A DNA stretch of 58,289 nt from Prochlorococcus sp. AG-402-O21 (GTDB lineage Bacteria > Cyanobacteriota > Cyanobacteriia > PCC-6307 > Cyanobiaceae): positions 1 to 58,289 of the forward strand of contig QCIZ01000010.1 in assembly GCA_003216375.1 (NCBI GenBank), in the 5' to 3' direction. Of the stretch, positions 28,582-39,133 are shown in pieces. Below the pieces are notes generated by a model. That model searched no databases, was not told where the DNA came from, and worked only from the letters and a program-made list of their open reading frames with translations. Each line of letters starts with the position of its first letter. Position 1 is the first letter of the stretch. Position numbers and translations under genes: made by a program.

Positions 28582-29824
28582 TATATAAAGGAAATTTATT
28601 GCAAAGTTCAGATACTTTTTTGATTGATTTCTCCTTTATGTCTTCATCGTTAGGGTTAAGCAATCTATCGGCAATTATATTCCCAACATCCTCAAAGGCT
28701 TGTTCATCAAAACCTCTAGTCGTAAGGGCTGCTGAACCTAGCCTCAGCCCACTAGTAACAAATGGGGACTCTGGATCAAAAGGTACAGTATTTTTGTTCG
28801 CTGTTATTTTAATATCACTAACCAACTGATCAGCAATTTTACCTGTCATACCAATGCTTCTAAGGTCAAGAAGAACTATATGATTATCAGTCCCTTTACT
28901 TACAATTGAAATACCTCGTTTTTGTAATTGATTAGAAAGAACTTGTGCATTTGAGATTACTCTTTGGCTGTAGATCTTGAATTCGGATTCAGAAGCTTCT
29001 TTGAATGCAACTGCCTTAGCTGCTATCACATGTTCCAAAGGACCTCCTTGAGTGCCTGGAAATACTGCCTTATCAAGCTTTTTGCCAAGCTCTTCATCCT
29101 TTGAGAGGATTAGTCCTCCCCTTGGGCCTCGAAGGGTTTTGTGAGTGGTTGTTGTAACTACATCACAATATGGTATTGGGTTTGGGTGCAGACCACTTGC
29201 AACTAAGCCTGCGATATGTGCAATATCAGCTAATAAATAAGCGTTTACCTCATCAGCTATTGATCTAAAAGCTTGGAAGTCAATTTGCCGAGGATAAGCA
29301 GAGAATCCACAAATAATTAACTTGGGTTGATTTTCAATTGCTTTTTTTCTAATTGCCTCCATATCAAGCATTTCTGTTCTTTGATCAACTTCGTAGTGGC
29401 ATGTCTTAAACCACTTACCACTGACATTTACAGGTGAACCATGCGTGAGATGTCCTCCATGCGATAAGTCCATTCCCATGATTGTGTCACCAGGTTTTAG
29501 AAGGCTTAAGAAAACTGCAAAGTTAGCTTGTGCTCCACTATGAGGTTGGACATTTGCCCAGTTGGCACCAAAAAGATTTTTTGCCCTTTCTATGGCTAAC
29601 TGTTCAATTTCATCGATATGCTCACATCCACCGTAATAACGTTTGTTGGGGAGACCTTCAGCGTATTTATTTGTCAGGACTGATCCCTGGGCTTCCATTA
29701 CAGCCTTTGAAGCAAAATTCTCGCTTGCAATAAGTTCTAAATGAGTTTCTTGTCTTGATAATTCTTTGTTTATTAATTTTGCAATATTTGGATCACATTC
29801 CAACAAAGAAGATTTAATAGTCAC
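28568..29824 (-). CDS. glyA: Serine hydroxymethyltransferase
   Basis: Converts serine and THF to glycine and 5,10-methylene-THF, using PLP; it is a main one-carbon source and acts in photorespiration. The 418 residues include the N-terminal [31 protein letters not shown], and the PLP lysine motif [15 protein letters not shown] near 226-240. All features are standard. The gene opens the run glyA-cinA-leuC-leuD. tRNA-Arg lies upstream on the same strand. Confidence 0.97.
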   Translation of the reverse strand: MTIKSSLLECDPNIAKLINKELSRQETHLELIASENFASKAVMEAQGSVLTNKYAEGLPNKRYYGGCEHIDEIEQLAIERAKNLFGANWANVQPHSGAQANFAVFLSLLKPGDTIMGMDLSHGGHLTHGSPVNVSGKWFKTCHYEVDQRTEMLDMEAIRKKAIENQPKLIICGFSAYPRQIDFQAFRSIADEVNAYLLADIAHIAGLVASGLHPNPIPYCDVVTTTTHKTLRGPRGGLILSKDEELGKKLDKAVFPGTQGGPLEHVIAAKAVAFKEASESEFKIYSQRVISNAQVLSNQLQKRGISIVSKGTDNHIVLLDLRSIGMTGKIADQLVSDIKITANKNTVPFDPESPFVTSGLRLGSAALTTRGFDEQAFEDVGNIIADRLLNPNDEDIKEKSIKKVSELCNKFPLYSENI

Positions 29825-29926
29825 TTTATTCCTTTATTTATGATGTGATGGTAAGCATATGTTTAGTCTAATGAGGGAAAACTTTCTCTTATTTTCTGTT
29901 TATATAAGGATTTACATATTTTTAAA

Positions 29927-30000
29927 CGCGCCTGGAGAGATTCGAACTCCCGACCCTCTGATCCGTAGTCAGATGCTCTAATCCGCTGAGCTACAGGCGC
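29927..30000 (-). tRNA. tRNA-Arg (anticodon ACG)
   Basis: A 74-nt cloverleaf on the minus strand: acceptor GCGCCTG/CAGGCGC with discriminator G, D-arm GCTCAGCGGATTAGAGC, anticodon stem TCTGA/TCAGA with loop CTACGGA (anticodon ACG), and T-arm GGGAGTTCGAATCTCTC. CCA is not encoded. A34 is normally edited to inosine to read CGN codons. Confidence 0.96.
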
Positions 30001-30182
30001 ACAAAAAAACAATATCAGATTAACTCCCAAACAATAGAAAAATATGTTTATATCTATGCCTAAAAATTTATTGAAATTTGATTGTGAATACTAAAAACTT
30101 ATCTTCCCGTGTATTTTTTTAATTTCATATGCCAACCAATCTCTTTCTAAAAGTCTTTAATTAAGATATAAACGTATCTTTT

Positions 30183-30479
30183 ATGATCATTCCTATCAAT
30201 TCATCTCAAATCAATGAGCTAGCGGTCTCAATAGCTGACAGATTATTTATTCAGGTTGGAAGTTGGAACCTTTACCTAGGAGATGCTGGCCTTGCTAAGG
30301 ACTTAGCTATTGAATGTCAGGCTAACTTTGAGGAAGGTGCAAATATTGCAGCTAGAAAAGCTCTTGAAGCTATTCAAGTAAAACTTGGCGGAGGAACCAC
30401 TAGCTTGCCATTATCAAAATTAATTCCATCAAATCAATTTTTTGATCTTGAGGAGATTTTAGAACCCTATTGCGGATAA
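30183..30479 (+). CDS. DUF3181 protein
   Basis: A 98-residue soluble cyanobacterial protein. It fits DUF3181 by the pattern INELAVSIADRLFIQVGSWNLYLGDA in consecutive segments, followed by a helical middle and a short C-terminus ending EEILEPYCG. No function is known to me. ATG at 30183 lacks a strong ribosome site. A second small conserved-looking gene follows 40 bp downstream. Confidence 0.75.
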   Translation: MIIPINSSQINELAVSIADRLFIQVGSWNLYLGDAGLAKDLAIECQANFEEGANIAARKALEAIQVKLGGGTTSLPLSKLIPSNQFFDLEEILEPYCG

Positions 30480-30519
30480 GATTTGATCAATTGCTTTCTT
30501 ATTCTTGCTAATCATTCAG

Positions 30520-30768
30520 GTGACTAATGCCAGAGAGGTTGTAAGGCAGCGAATTGGTCGCTTAGGAGAAAGACTTATAGGTAAAGTTGCTGATGCTGAT
30601 GCACAGGTTGAAAAGGAATTAATGAAAGAGATGGAAATAGCCTTTCAGGAGTTTGGTATCGAAGCAAGAATTCTCTCAGTAAGTGGAGTCAAAACTGATG
30701 AAACGAACTTTTTGGAAATTCCACTTAAAGTTAGATCAGAAAAAGATGTTTTACTTAAAGACGAGTAA
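30520..30768 (+). CDS. Small conserved-looking hypothetical protein
   Basis: I do not recognise a family. From GTG at 30520 it gives 82 residues starting MTNAREVVRQRIGRLGERLI, helical, with the pattern ADAQVEKELMKEMEIAFQEFG and a strand-rich end (RILSVSGVKT, FLEIPLKVRSE). TTG at 30505 would add five residues; neither has a good Shine-Dalgarno. The heptad-like, charge-balanced helices argue for real coding. The last 14 bp overlap the stop of convergent murJ. It probably shares a transcript with the DUF3181 gene. Confidence 0.65.
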   Translation: MTNAREVVRQRIGRLGERLIGKVADADAQVEKELMKEMEIAFQEFGIEARILSVSGVKTDETNFLEIPLKVRSEKDVLLKDE

Positions 30769-32362
30769 ATTTATTTTTTAAATACTTATTAAGATCAATT
30801 ATAGTATCAATCTTAAGAATAATTGCTAGAGAATTGAAGATAATAAAACTTATTCCAGAAGATACTAGGATTCTGAATAATAAATATAAGAATCCATAAG
30901 GTAAATTAATTATTTTAAAAATATAAAATGAGCTAATTCCACATATGAAACCTATTAAAATAATTCTTAAATTTTGAGAGATTAATCTAGATAAATTAAG
31001 GTTTTCTAATTTTTCATTTAATTTTAACAATAAAAGTATACAAGCAAAAAAGTTGACAAATGTAGTTGAAAAGACTATTCCATTTACGCCTAGATTCAGA
31101 GGTGAAAGTTCACCCCAAGGACTTGATCCTCCTATTAAAAACCAGTCGAAAAATAAATTTAGAAATATTGCTATAGTTGATATTCTAAATGGTGTTTTTG
31201 CATCTTCAATACCATAAAAAACTCTAACTAATAGATCTCTAGATAGATAAAAAGGCATTCCTATTCCATACGCAATGAATAGTTGACTTACAATAGTTAT
31301 TGCATTTTGATTAAATGAGCCTCTTCCATATATCAGTATAACTATTGGAGTAGAAAGTGAAATAAATATTGCCCCCAAAAACACCATCGAAGTTAATGAA
31401 AGATTTAAACCTTGATGAATTTTTTGTATCAACTTTATATGATTTTCTCGTGCCCTTAGACTTACAAAAACTGGTAATAATGGAATTAAAATAGTACTTG
31501 ATATTATTCCAAGAGGAGCCTGTACTAAAAAGTTTGCATAACTTAAAGCTGCTGCTGCTCCAACTATTTTTGATGCGAAGAACAAATCAGTAAAAACATT
31601 AATTTGAATCATCCCTGAAGAAAGTGATGCAGGAGCAATCATTTTCCATGCCCTTTTTATTTCTGAATATTTTGCTTTTATTGAAAAACTTATTGAAAAT
31701 ATACCCTTTTTAATTAAGTAGGGTATTTGAATTAAATATTGAGATAGAGCTCCTAAAAATGTTGCTTTGGCAAGAATAATTCCACTTCTTAGATTTAGTT
31801 CATTTGGATCAATTATGTTTGTCTTGCTTATCCAAAAGTTTGATATCGAAATTATGATTATTAGACTTGAAATTAATGGAGCTATAGAAGGGATTAAAAA
31901 TTCTTTTTTGGCATTTAGAGATCCAAATGCTAGGCCTATTAATCCAGATAGGAAGATTATTGGTGACATTATTTTTAATTGATAAGATGCTATCTCTTTG
32001 ATCTCAGGTGCTAAACTCGGTCCAACTAAATTAATCAATAAATCGGATGAAAAGAAAATAAAAAAACTTATCGTTAATAGAGTTAAAGATAAAATATTAT
32101 TGATTGAACTTATAAATAATCTACTTTCAACTTTGTTTTTATCTGCCAATAGTGTAACCATTGAGTTATGCAATGGCCCATTAATACCTCCTAAAAGAAC
32201 TAAGAAAAATCCAGGTATAATATAAGCATAATTATATGCATCATATGCAGCACTAATTCCGAAAGCACCAGCAATAACTAATTGCCTTGCCATCCCTCCA
32301 AACTTGCTTAATAAAGTTCCTAAGCTTACGACGAAAGCAATTTCTTTGATTGATTTCGCCAT
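30755..32362 (-). CDS. murJ: Lipid II flippase MurJ (MviN family)
   Basis: Flips lipid II across the cytoplasmic membrane for peptidoglycan synthesis. The 535-residue polytopic protein has about 14 hydrophobic helices. Family features are the N-terminal SLGTLLSKFGGMARQLVIAGAFG in pieces, DAYNYAYIIPGFF, the central INVFTDLFFASKIV, and LSRDLLVRVFYGIEDAKTPF. A short inner loop with RENHIKLIQ is also typical. It is convergent with the small upstream gene and divergent from sfsA. Confidence 0.93.
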   Translation of the reverse strand: MAKSIKEIAFVVSLGTLLSKFGGMARQLVIAGAFGISAAYDAYNYAYIIPGFFLVLLGGINGPLHNSMVTLLADKNKVESRLFISSINNILSLTLLTISFFIFFSSDLLINLVGPSLAPEIKEIASYQLKIMSPIIFLSGLIGLAFGSLNAKKEFLIPSIAPLISSLIIIISISNFWISKTNIIDPNELNLRSGIILAKATFLGALSQYLIQIPYLIKKGIFSISFSIKAKYSEIKRAWKMIAPASLSSGMIQINVFTDLFFASKIVGAAAALSYANFLVQAPLGIISSTILIPLLPVFVSLRARENHIKLIQKIHQGLNLSLTSMVFLGAIFISLSTPIVILIYGRGSFNQNAITIVSQLFIAYGIGMPFYLSRDLLVRVFYGIEDAKTPFRISTIAIFLNLFFDWFLIGGSSPWGELSPLNLGVNGIVFSTTFVNFFACILLLLKLNEKLENLNLSRLISQNLRIILIGFICGISSFYIFKIINLPYGFLYLLFRILVSSGISFIIFNSLAIILKIDTIIDLNKYLKNKFTRL

Positions 32363-32437
32363 GTTAGATTTTAAAAAAAAGAGCTTTCATTTTTTCTAGA
32401 ATATTTTTAGTTCTTGTTTTAATTGGGTGTTAATTAA

Positions 32438-33202
32438 GTGATTGAGATTGGTTCAACCATTATTGATTTTCCCCCTCTTGTAGAGGGAATCTTAATTAAG
32501 AGATATAAAAGATTTTTGGCTGATGTTGAGTTGGTTAATGGTGAAATTGTTACCGCTCATTGTGCAAATACAGGACCAATGAAAGGGGTCCTTTGGCCTG
32601 GTGGTCGAGTCAGGCTTAAGTACTCTCCTTCTCCTAAACGTAAATTAGATTGGTCTTGGGAGCAAGCTGAGGTGCCAAGTCATAATGAACTGAAGAGATG
32701 CTGGGTTGGTATAAATACATCTTTACCTAATAAATTGATTAGGAATTTGATTGAGGCGAATGTTTTAGAGAAGCAATTTGGTTTAATTGCCAATATCAAG
32801 CCTGAAGTTAAATATGGTTTAGAAGGTAAAAGTCGAATTGATTTATTACTTGAACCAGAAACAAGTAACTCAGATAATAGAAATATCTATATAGAGGTTA
32901 AAAATACAACTTGGTGTGACAAAAAATTGGCTTTGTTCCCCGACACCGTGACTACAAGAGGTCAAAAACATTTAAGGGAGCTAATAAGTGTTTGTACTAA
33001 TGCAAGAGCGGTATTGATTCCTTGCATAAGTAGGAGTGATATGGAAATTTTTGCACCTTGTGATTTAGCAGATCCTTTGTATGGTCAATTATTTAGAGAG
33101 GCAATATCTTTGGGTGTAGAGGTTATTCCATGTGCATTTGGTTTCTTTTCAGACCACATAACTTGGGAAGGTGTTAAGCCCTTTCAGCTTGCACAAAAAT
33201 AG
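32438..33202 (+). CDS. sfsA: SfsA family protein
   Basis: The sugar fermentation stimulation protein family, a nuclease-fold protein with nucleic-acid-binding activity whose role in cyanobacteria is unknown. The 254-residue protein shows FLADVELVNGEIVTAHCANTG in segments, PMKGVLWPGGRVRL, SRIDLLLEP near 131, EVKNTTW near 152, and FPDTVTTRGQKHLREL. Acidic residues Asp and Glu followed by VKN resemble a PD-(D/E)XK site. The start is GTG at 32438. The gap to amt1 downstream holds an NtcA box. Confidence 0.92.
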   Translation: MIEIGSTIIDFPPLVEGILIKRYKRFLADVELVNGEIVTAHCANTGPMKGVLWPGGRVRLKYSPSPKRKLDWSWEQAEVPSHNELKRCWVGINTSLPNKLIRNLIEANVLEKQFGLIANIKPEVKYGLEGKSRIDLLLEPETSNSDNRNIYIEVKNTTWCDKKLALFPDTVTTRGQKHLRELISVCTNARAVLIPCISRSDMEIFAPCDLADPLYGQLFREAISLGVEVIPCAFGFFSDHITWEGVKPFQLAQK

Positions 33203-33362
33203 AATACCTAGAAACAACATCTTGGGAGATCTATTTTTACTATTTGAGCTAGATTTTTATTTTGATATTTAATCTTGGGATCTAAATAAATTTGAAAATT
33301 TAATCAATCTGCACAAAAAATGTGTAAATAAGAACATATCTGTAGTACCAAACTCTTTTTTT

Positions 33363-33376
33363 GTAACAACACCTAC
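33363..33376 (+). promoter_or_regulatory. Perfect NtcA box upstream of amt1
   Basis: GTA-ACAACACC-TAC matches the NtcA consensus GTA-N8-TAC exactly. It lies 90 bp before the amt1 ATG, with AT-rich -10-like sequence (CATATTAAT) beginning about 23 bp downstream. Since amt1 is an NtcA target in other cyanobacteria and ntcA is in this window, this is very likely a working activator site. Confidence 0.8.
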
Positions 33377-33466
33377 ATCTTTTAAATATCAGTTGCATTC
33401 ATATTAATAAGTGTATAAATTTTGGATTAACTATCCATTTCTTTTTTCCCGAAGTAAGCATCATTT

Positions 33467-34957
33467 ATGACCACTGCTTTGCAATCGCCTCCAAGGCGAA
33501 ATACTTCTCGTCTTCAAGACGCAAGTCTTCTTAACGGGCCAATGCTTCTTCTAAGAAGTATTAAAGGTTTTAGAAGAAGTCAATCTTGGGCATGGCTAGC
33601 GTCTATCCCATTGGCACTTTTAGGATTAGGTGTTTTCACTTTCTCTGCAAGAGCTGAAGTTGCACTTTCAGATTTAACTGGACCTCAAGCTGCTGCATTC
33701 TTGGCAGATAACCTTTGGTTATTTATTGCCACAATCCTCGTTATTTTCATGAACGCAGGATTTGCAATGGTTGAAGCTGGTATGTGTCGCCAAAAAAATG
33801 CAGTAAACATACTAGCTAAAAACTTATTTGTTTTTGCTCTTGCTGTTACTGCATATTGGGTAATTGGGTATTCCCTAATGTATGGCGGTTCAGTAATTGA
33901 CGGATGGCTTTATTTCCAAGGTTTATTCGTTGATCCTGATCCTTCAGGTGCATTAGAGTGTGCAGCTGCTGGTGATACAGGTTGTCTTGTCCCTGCAGTT
34001 GATTTCCTTTTCCAGTCTGCTTTTGCTGGTACTGCTGCAACCATCGTTTCTGGATTGGTTGCTGAGAGAGTCAAATTCGGAGAATTTGTTGTTTTCTCAA
34101 TCGTCCTAACTGCTTTCATTTACCCAATCGCAGGAAGTTGGCAGTGGAATGGTGGATGGCTTGCTGAACTTGGCTTTATTGATTTCGCTGGCTCATCTAT
34201 TGTCCACTCCGTTGGTGGATGGGCAGGTCTTGTTGGTGCAATGCTTCTTGGACCTCGTATTGGCAAGTTTGTGGATGGCAAAGCTCAAGCTATGCCCGGT
34301 CACAATATGGCTATTGCAACTTTAGGAGCACTGATACTTTGGATCGGTTGGTACGGATTCAACCCAGGCTCTGAGTTAGCAATGGATCAATACGTTGCTT
34401 ACGTCGCCGTAACAACAACTTTGGCAGCAGCTGGTGGTGCAATCGCGGCTACAGTTTTATCTACAATTACCTCTGGAAAACCTGATCTAACCATGATCAT
34501 CAATGGTATCCTTGCTGGATTAGTAAGTATCACTGCTGGTTGCGGCAATATGACTTTTGCTGGATCTTGGCTTGCTGGGGCAGTAGGGGGATTAATTGTT
34601 GTAGTTGCAGTGGCTGCTTTGGATTCAGCAGGTATCGATGATCCAGTTGGTGCTTTCTCAGTTCACGGTGTTTGTGGAGTTTGGGGAACTGTTGTTATAG
34701 GTCTTTGGGGCGTTGATGGCATGGATCCAGGTGCTGCAGGAATTGGTCTTCTCAATGGAGGAGGAATTAGCCAATTCTTAATTCAAGCTCTAGGTGCAGC
34801 TGCTTATGGTATCTGGACTGTTGTTACATGCTGGATTGCTTGGCAAATTATTGGTGGCTTCTTCGGAGGTATCAGAGTTAGCGAAGCAGAAGAGACACAG
34901 GGTCTTGATATTGGCGAGCATGGAATGGAGGCTTATCCTGACTTTGCTTCTAGCTAG
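33467..34957 (+). CDS. amt1: Ammonium transporter
   Basis: A 496-residue Amt/MEP channel for ammonium, the main nitrogen source of Prochlorococcus. It has a long N-terminal segment with a hydrophobic stretch (about 38-62), then 11 membrane helices. Signature stretches are FMNAGFAMVEAGMCRQKNAVN near 105-122 in pieces, IDFAGSSIVHSVGGWAGLVGA, GWYGFNPGSEL, and the late pore histidine region FSVHGVCGVWGTV. The two pore histidines of family members are present. Codon use is less AT-rich than its neighbours, as expected for high expression. A perfect NtcA box precedes it and an intrinsic terminator follows. Confidence 0.96.
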   Translation: MTTALQSPPRRNTSRLQDASLLNGPMLLLRSIKGFRRSQSWAWLASIPLALLGLGVFTFSARAEVALSDLTGPQAAAFLADNLWLFIATILVIFMNAGFAMVEAGMCRQKNAVNILAKNLFVFALAVTAYWVIGYSLMYGGSVIDGWLYFQGLFVDPDPSGALECAAAGDTGCLVPAVDFLFQSAFAGTAATIVSGLVAERVKFGEFVVFSIVLTAFIYPIAGSWQWNGGWLAELGFIDFAGSSIVHSVGGWAGLVGAMLLGPRIGKFVDGKAQAMPGHNMAIATLGALILWIGWYGFNPGSELAMDQYVAYVAVTTTLAAAGGAIAATVLSTITSGKPDLTMIINGILAGLVSITAGCGNMTFAGSWLAGAVGGLIVVVAVAALDSAGIDDPVGAFSVHGVCGVWGTVVIGLWGVDGMDPGAAGIGLLNGGGISQFLIQALGAAAYGIWTVVTCWIAWQIIGGFFGGIRVSEAEETQGLDIGEHGMEAYPDFASS

Positions 34958-34989
34958 TTTACTTGTTTAATTCTCTTACATTAAATCTA

Positions 34990-35019
34990 AAAAAGCCCGG
35001 AATATATCCGGGCTTTTTT
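34990..35019 (+). terminator. Rho-independent terminator of amt1
   Basis: AAAAAAGCCCGG and CCGGGCTTTTTT pair around the loop AATATAT, with the T run forming the tail. It lies about 30 bp after the amt1 stop and is the strongest hairpin in this part of the window. Confidence 0.92.
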
Positions 35020-35076
35020 AGTGTGGTTTAATAGTGATGAGATTCCTATCAATTTGTTTTTTACTATTTAATTGAA

Positions 35077-36282
35077 ATGGATACTCAGGCCTTTAAGCAA
35101 ACGCTTCATAAATCCGATCGTTACAACCGAAGAGGATTTGGCTCTGCAAATAAAAGAGCTCAAGCTCTTGCTGAAGCTTATCAAAGTGGATTGATTGGAT
35201 CTATCAGAGAAAATGGAAATCTTTTAGAGCATGGAAGACTAAAAGTTAAACTCGCAGAAGCTTTTGGATTTTGTTGGGGAGTAGAAAGATCAGTGGCAAT
35301 GGCTTACGAGACAAGGAAACATTATCCAAATGAAAGAATATGGATCACTAATGAAATCATTCATAACCCATCTGTGAATGACCATTTAAGGAAAATGAAT
35401 GTTCTTTTTATTGCTGAGGAGAAAGGGGTTAAAGATTTTTCAGGAGTAAAAGATGGAGATGTTGTAATTCTTCCTGCATTTGGAGCAACAGTGCAAGATA
35501 TGCAGCTCTTACACGATCGAGGTTGTCATATTATTGATACAACTTGCCCATGGGTTTCAAAAGTTTGGCATACAGTTGAAAAACATAAAAAACATACTTT
35601 CACATCAATTATTCATGGCAAATATAAACATGAAGAAACTTTAGCGACCAGCTCTTTTGCGGGGACTTATCTTGTTCTGTTTGACCTTGAAGAGGCTAAT
35701 TATGTTGCTGATTATATTTTAGGCAAGGGAAATAGAGAAGATTTCTTAAAGCGTTTTTCAAAAGCCTCTTCAGCAGGGTTTGATCCTGATAAGGATCTGC
35801 AAAAAGTTGGAGTTGCTAATCAGACCACAATGTTAAAAAGCGAAACTGAGGAAATAGGAAGATTGTTTGAGAAAACAATGTTGAAAAGATTTGGCCCTGC
35901 TGAATTGAACGAACATTTTCTCGCTATTAATACCATTTGTGATGCTACCGAAGAAAGACAAGGAGCAATGTTTTCTCTTGTTGATGAACCTCTTGATCTT
36001 ATGGTCGTAATTGGTGGATTTAATTCTTCTAATACAACTCATCTTCAAGAAATTGCAATTAGTAGAGGGATTCGTTCATTTCATATTGATACTCCAGAGC
36101 GAATTGGTGAAGAGACGAATACCATTACTCATATGCCTCTTGAGGGAGGAGAATTGCTAACTGAGAAAACTTTTCTTCAAAAGGGAAATATTAGTGTAGG
36201 CATTACTTCAGGAGCTTCAACTCCTGACCGTGTAGTTGAACATGTTATTCATAAGCTAATGAAATTAAGCGAAAATTTTTGA
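35077..36282 (+). CDS. ispH: 4-hydroxy-3-methylbut-2-enyl diphosphate reductase
   Basis: Last enzyme of the MEP pathway, making IPP and DMAPP with a [4Fe-4S] cluster; it feeds carotenoids, the chlorophyll tail and quinones. The 401-residue protein is the longer cyanobacterial/plastid form. Cluster cysteines are C66 ([13 protein letters not shown]), C157 (DTTCPWVSK) and C288 ([11 protein letters not shown]); [14 protein letters not shown] near 244 and [13 protein letters not shown] near the end are also conserved. ATG is 59 bp after the amt1 terminator, so it has its own promoter. Confidence 0.96.
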   Translation: MDTQAFKQTLHKSDRYNRRGFGSANKRAQALAEAYQSGLIGSIRENGNLLEHGRLKVKLAEAFGFCWGVERSVAMAYETRKHYPNERIWITNEIIHNPSVNDHLRKMNVLFIAEEKGVKDFSGVKDGDVVILPAFGATVQDMQLLHDRGCHIIDTTCPWVSKVWHTVEKHKKHTFTSIIHGKYKHEETLATSSFAGTYLVLFDLEEANYVADYILGKGNREDFLKRFSKASSAGFDPDKDLQKVGVANQTTMLKSETEEIGRLFEKTMLKRFGPAELNEHFLAINTICDATEERQGAMFSLVDEPLDLMVVIGGFNSSNTTHLQEIAISRGIRSFHIDTPERIGEETNTITHMPLEGGELLTEKTFLQKGNISVGITSGASTPDRVVEHVIHKLMKLSENF

Positions 36283-36344
36283 TAAGAAAAAAACACAATT
36301 TTGTCCCAATCTCTCGTAGGATAGTTAATAGTTTTTAGTAGAAG

Positions 36345-36878
36345 ATGACTCAAGCAAACAAATCTAATCTTAAAGATCCTGATTCTCAAAAGGTTGAAGT
36401 CGTTGTTCAAAGCCCTGAAGGGGAAGTAAATATTTTTGGAGAACTGTCAATATTAGTTCTTAGAGTCAGTTTTAGTTTGTTGATGGTTCATCACGGTTTG
36501 GAAAAATTAAATGATCCAGGTGGATTTGCTGAATTTGTTGTAGGTAAATACTTCAGTTTTCTTCCTGGAGACCCTGTGATTTGGACTTATATGGCTGCAG
36601 TAACACAAATAATTTGTCCAATTGGGTTAGCAACTGGAGTATTGGCAAGATTATCCTCCTTGGGTCTACTGTCAACAATGGTATTTGCTTTGTATTTCCA
36701 TTTTATAGATACTGGCTTAGAAGGATTCCCTTTCGCGGTTGTAGAGAATCACAATTACATATTTGAATTGTCTGCTATTTATGCAGCAATATCATTTTAT
36801 TTCCTATGCGCTGGTCCTGGTAGACTATCACTTTTTAGAAAGTCAAATAAAATAACTTATTATCCAAAAGGAACATAA
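36345..36878 (+). CDS. DoxX family membrane protein
   Basis: A 177-residue protein with four predicted membrane helices (about 32-48, 78-98, 100-118 and 140-158). It starts with a polar N-terminus (about 28 residues), then shows LRVSFSLLMVHHGLEKLNDP, the DoxX-type GxxKL region, and AVTQIICPIGLATGVLARLS. DoxX proteins are small quinone-linked or redox membrane subunits; the exact role is unknown. It converges on purH with an AT-only inverted repeat in the gap. Confidence 0.8.
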   Translation: MTQANKSNLKDPDSQKVEVVVQSPEGEVNIFGELSILVLRVSFSLLMVHHGLEKLNDPGGFAEFVVGKYFSFLPGDPVIWTYMAAVTQIICPIGLATGVLARLSSLGLLSTMVFALYFHFIDTGLEGFPFAVVENHNYIFELSAIYAAISFYFLCAGPGRLSLFRKSNKITYYPKGT

Positions 36879-36906
36879 TTAAAATTATTAATTTTAAAGT
36901 TAAATA

Positions 36907-38463
36907 TCAATGAAGAAAGTGTCTTTTACCTGTTATTACCATTTTTATACCTAATTTATCGCAAGCTTTAATTGAATCTTCATCTCTAATACTTCCACCT
37001 GGTTGAATAATGGAACTAATACCGTAATCAGCTGCCATTTTTACAGTATCATCGAATGGGAAAAACCCATCACTAGCCAAAACTGCTCCTTTTGATTTGC
37101 TACCAGAAGACTCTAATGCAAGCTTGGCTGAACCTATTCTGTTCATTTGGCCTGCACCAATTCCTAGAGTTTGTTCATTAGATGCAACAGCTATTGCATT
37201 AGAACGTATATGTTTTACAACTTTCCATGCGAAGGATAAGTCATTTATTTCTTCTTTGGTTGGGATTAGTTTAGTAACATTTCTCCACTCTTTTTGATCT
37301 AAATTTGGTTCATCTAAATCCTGAATTAATAAACCACCAAGTATGCTTCTAATATGATTTTTAGGTGCTTTTTGAATTGATTCAGCTTTTAATTCTAAGA
37401 GCCTTAGATTTTTCTTTTTTGAGAGTATCTCTTTGGCATTGTTATCAAAATATGGTGCAACAATACATTCAATAAATATATTTTCAAGTTCTTTTGCTGC
37501 CGCTTCATCAACAGAACAATTGATAGCAACAATTCCACCAAAGGCACTGATCCTATCGCCATCTAAAGCTCTTTTTATAGCTAAATATGGAGAATCTCCA
37601 ATAGCAACTCCACAAGGATTTGTATGTTTTATTACTACTGCTGCTTTTTGATATGAATCACTCTTAATAGTGTTTTCATATCCAAATTCACGGAGAGTAG
37701 ATAATGCAGCTTCTAGGTCTAGAAGATTATTTGTACTTAATTCTTTTCCTTGTAATTGATTAACACCACTCCATCCTTTTTCAGGCTCTCCATACCATGA
37801 GGCTTTTTGATGTGGGTTCTCTCCGTACCTAAGTTCTTGTTTTAATGGTAAGCCTTGTAACCAAGATCCTTTTTCGGAAGGGATATTTTTAGCAATCCAT
37901 TTACTTATTGTTAAATCGTATATGGCAGTATGCTCAAAAGCTTGTTGTGAATATATTTTTCTTAATTCTGTAGTTATTTTTTTTGCTTTATAAGCAGTTA
38001 TTAGTCCTGAGTATTGACTTGGATTAGTTACTACAAGAACATCTTGGTGGTTTTTTGCTGCTGCTCTGATCATTGTTGGACCACCAATATCAATATTCTC
38101 TATAGCCTCTTCCCATGAAACATTTTCTTTTGCAATAGTTTGCTCAAAAGGATATAAGTTAACAACCACCAAATCTATTGGATTGATGTTTTGTTCATTT
38201 AAATCATCCAAGTGAGTTTGTTTATCTCTTCTTGCCAATATTCCTCCATGAATTTTTGGGTTTAGTGTTTTCACTCTCCCTCCTAGTATTTCTGGAAATC
38301 CTGTGTAATCTGCAACTCGTGTGACAGGAAGATTCTCTCTTTCAATTAACTTTGCAGTCCCTCCACTTGAAATGATTTTGAATCCCAATTCATTAACTAA
38401 TGCTTTAGCTAGAGGAATTAAACCAGTTTTGTCTGAGACACTTAGCAGAGCTATAGGTGACAT
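36907..38463 (-). CDS. purH: Bifunctional AICAR transformylase/IMP cyclohydrolase
   Basis: Catalyses the last two steps of purine synthesis to IMP. The 518-residue protein has an N-terminal MGS-like cyclohydrolase domain ([42 protein letters not shown]) and a C-terminal transformylase domain ([27 protein letters not shown] near 275, [11 protein letters not shown], and FPFDDTV with the active-site region near 475). Length and motifs are standard. It is divergent from the esterase gene, 64 bp away. Confidence 0.97.
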   Translation of the reverse strand: MSPIALLSVSDKTGLIPLAKALVNELGFKIISSGGTAKLIERENLPVTRVADYTGFPEILGGRVKTLNPKIHGGILARRDKQTHLDDLNEQNINPIDLVVVNLYPFEQTIAKENVSWEEAIENIDIGGPTMIRAAAKNHQDVLVVTNPSQYSGLITAYKAKKITTELRKIYSQQAFEHTAIYDLTISKWIAKNIPSEKGSWLQGLPLKQELRYGENPHQKASWYGEPEKGWSGVNQLQGKELSTNNLLDLEAALSTLREFGYENTIKSDSYQKAAVVIKHTNPCGVAIGDSPYLAIKRALDGDRISAFGGIVAINCSVDEAAAKELENIFIECIVAPYFDNNAKEILSKKKNLRLLELKAESIQKAPKNHIRSILGGLLIQDLDEPNLDQKEWRNVTKLIPTKEEINDLSFAWKVVKHIRSNAIAVASNEQTLGIGAGQMNRIGSAKLALESSGSKSKGAVLASDGFFPFDDTVKMAADYGISSIIQPGGSIRDEDSIKACDKLGIKMVITGKRHFLH

Positions 38464-38527
38464 CTTTATTGTTTGAAATCTATTCTCCTCGATAACCTAC
38501 GCATCAAAGAAGGATATTGCATTCAAG

Positions 38528-39133
38528 ATGACTGAACTTATCTCCTTAAATTCTGAATCCGCAACAAATAGATTGGTTTTACTTCATGGTTGGGGAGCCG
38601 ATGCACATGATCTAGTAACCGTTGGGAAATTATTAACTGAAGGGTTAAAAGATCGTTTTGAAATAGTTTCTTTATCTGCCCCTCAGCCGCATCCAAGTGG
38701 ATGGGGAAGGCAATGGTATCCCTTATATCCTCATGAATGGGAGAAGGTTCCAAATGCAGTATTAGATCTTGAAAGGCGTCTAAGAAATCTTTGCTTTAAA
38801 CACATACCTTTAAGTAAAACATTGTTATTGGGTTTCTCTCAGGGGGGGGCAATGGCGTTAGAGGTGGCAACAAGAATCAAATTTGAAGGGGTTTTTGCTC
38901 TTAGCTCTTATCCACATCCAGATTGGAAACCTGATAAAGATATGCCTCCTGTTTTACTTTGCCATGGAAATATGGATCAAATAGTACCTGTAGGAGCTTC
39001 CCAAAAAAGCTTTGATATTTTATTGAAAAATGGAGCTAAATCAGAGTTATATCTTTTTGATGGAGGCCACGAAATAAGTAATGATCTAATAAATCATTGT
39101 CGTGGAAAAATTGAAGAACAATTTCTAAGCTAG
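38528..39133 (+). CDS. Alpha/beta hydrolase (carboxylesterase/phospholipase family)
   Basis: A 201-residue serine hydrolase. The nucleophile elbow is LLGFSQGGAMA with S104, followed by D150 in CHGNMDQIVPV and H181 in DGGHEIS, giving a full catalytic triad. The N-terminal LVLLHGWGADAHDL carries the oxyanion-hole region HGWG. The size and motif order fit the Abhydrolase_2 family. The substrate is unknown. Its stop overlaps that of the convergent DUF3155 gene by 4 bp. Confidence 0.88.
   Translation: MTELISLNSESATNRLVLLHGWGADAHDLVTVGKLLTEGLKDRFEIVSLSAPQPHPSGWGRQWYPLYPHEWEKVPNAVLDLERRLRNLCFKHIPLSKTLLLGFSQGGAMALEVATRIKFEGVFALSSYPHPDWKPDKDMPPVLLCHGNMDQIVPVGASQKSFDILLKNGAKSELYLFDGGHEISNDLINHCRGKIEEQFLS

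Noticed and set aside
36879-36906. TTAAAATT-ATT-AATTTTAA between DoxX and purH as a terminator
   Set aside because: Stem is A/T only and too weak to claim as an intrinsic terminator.
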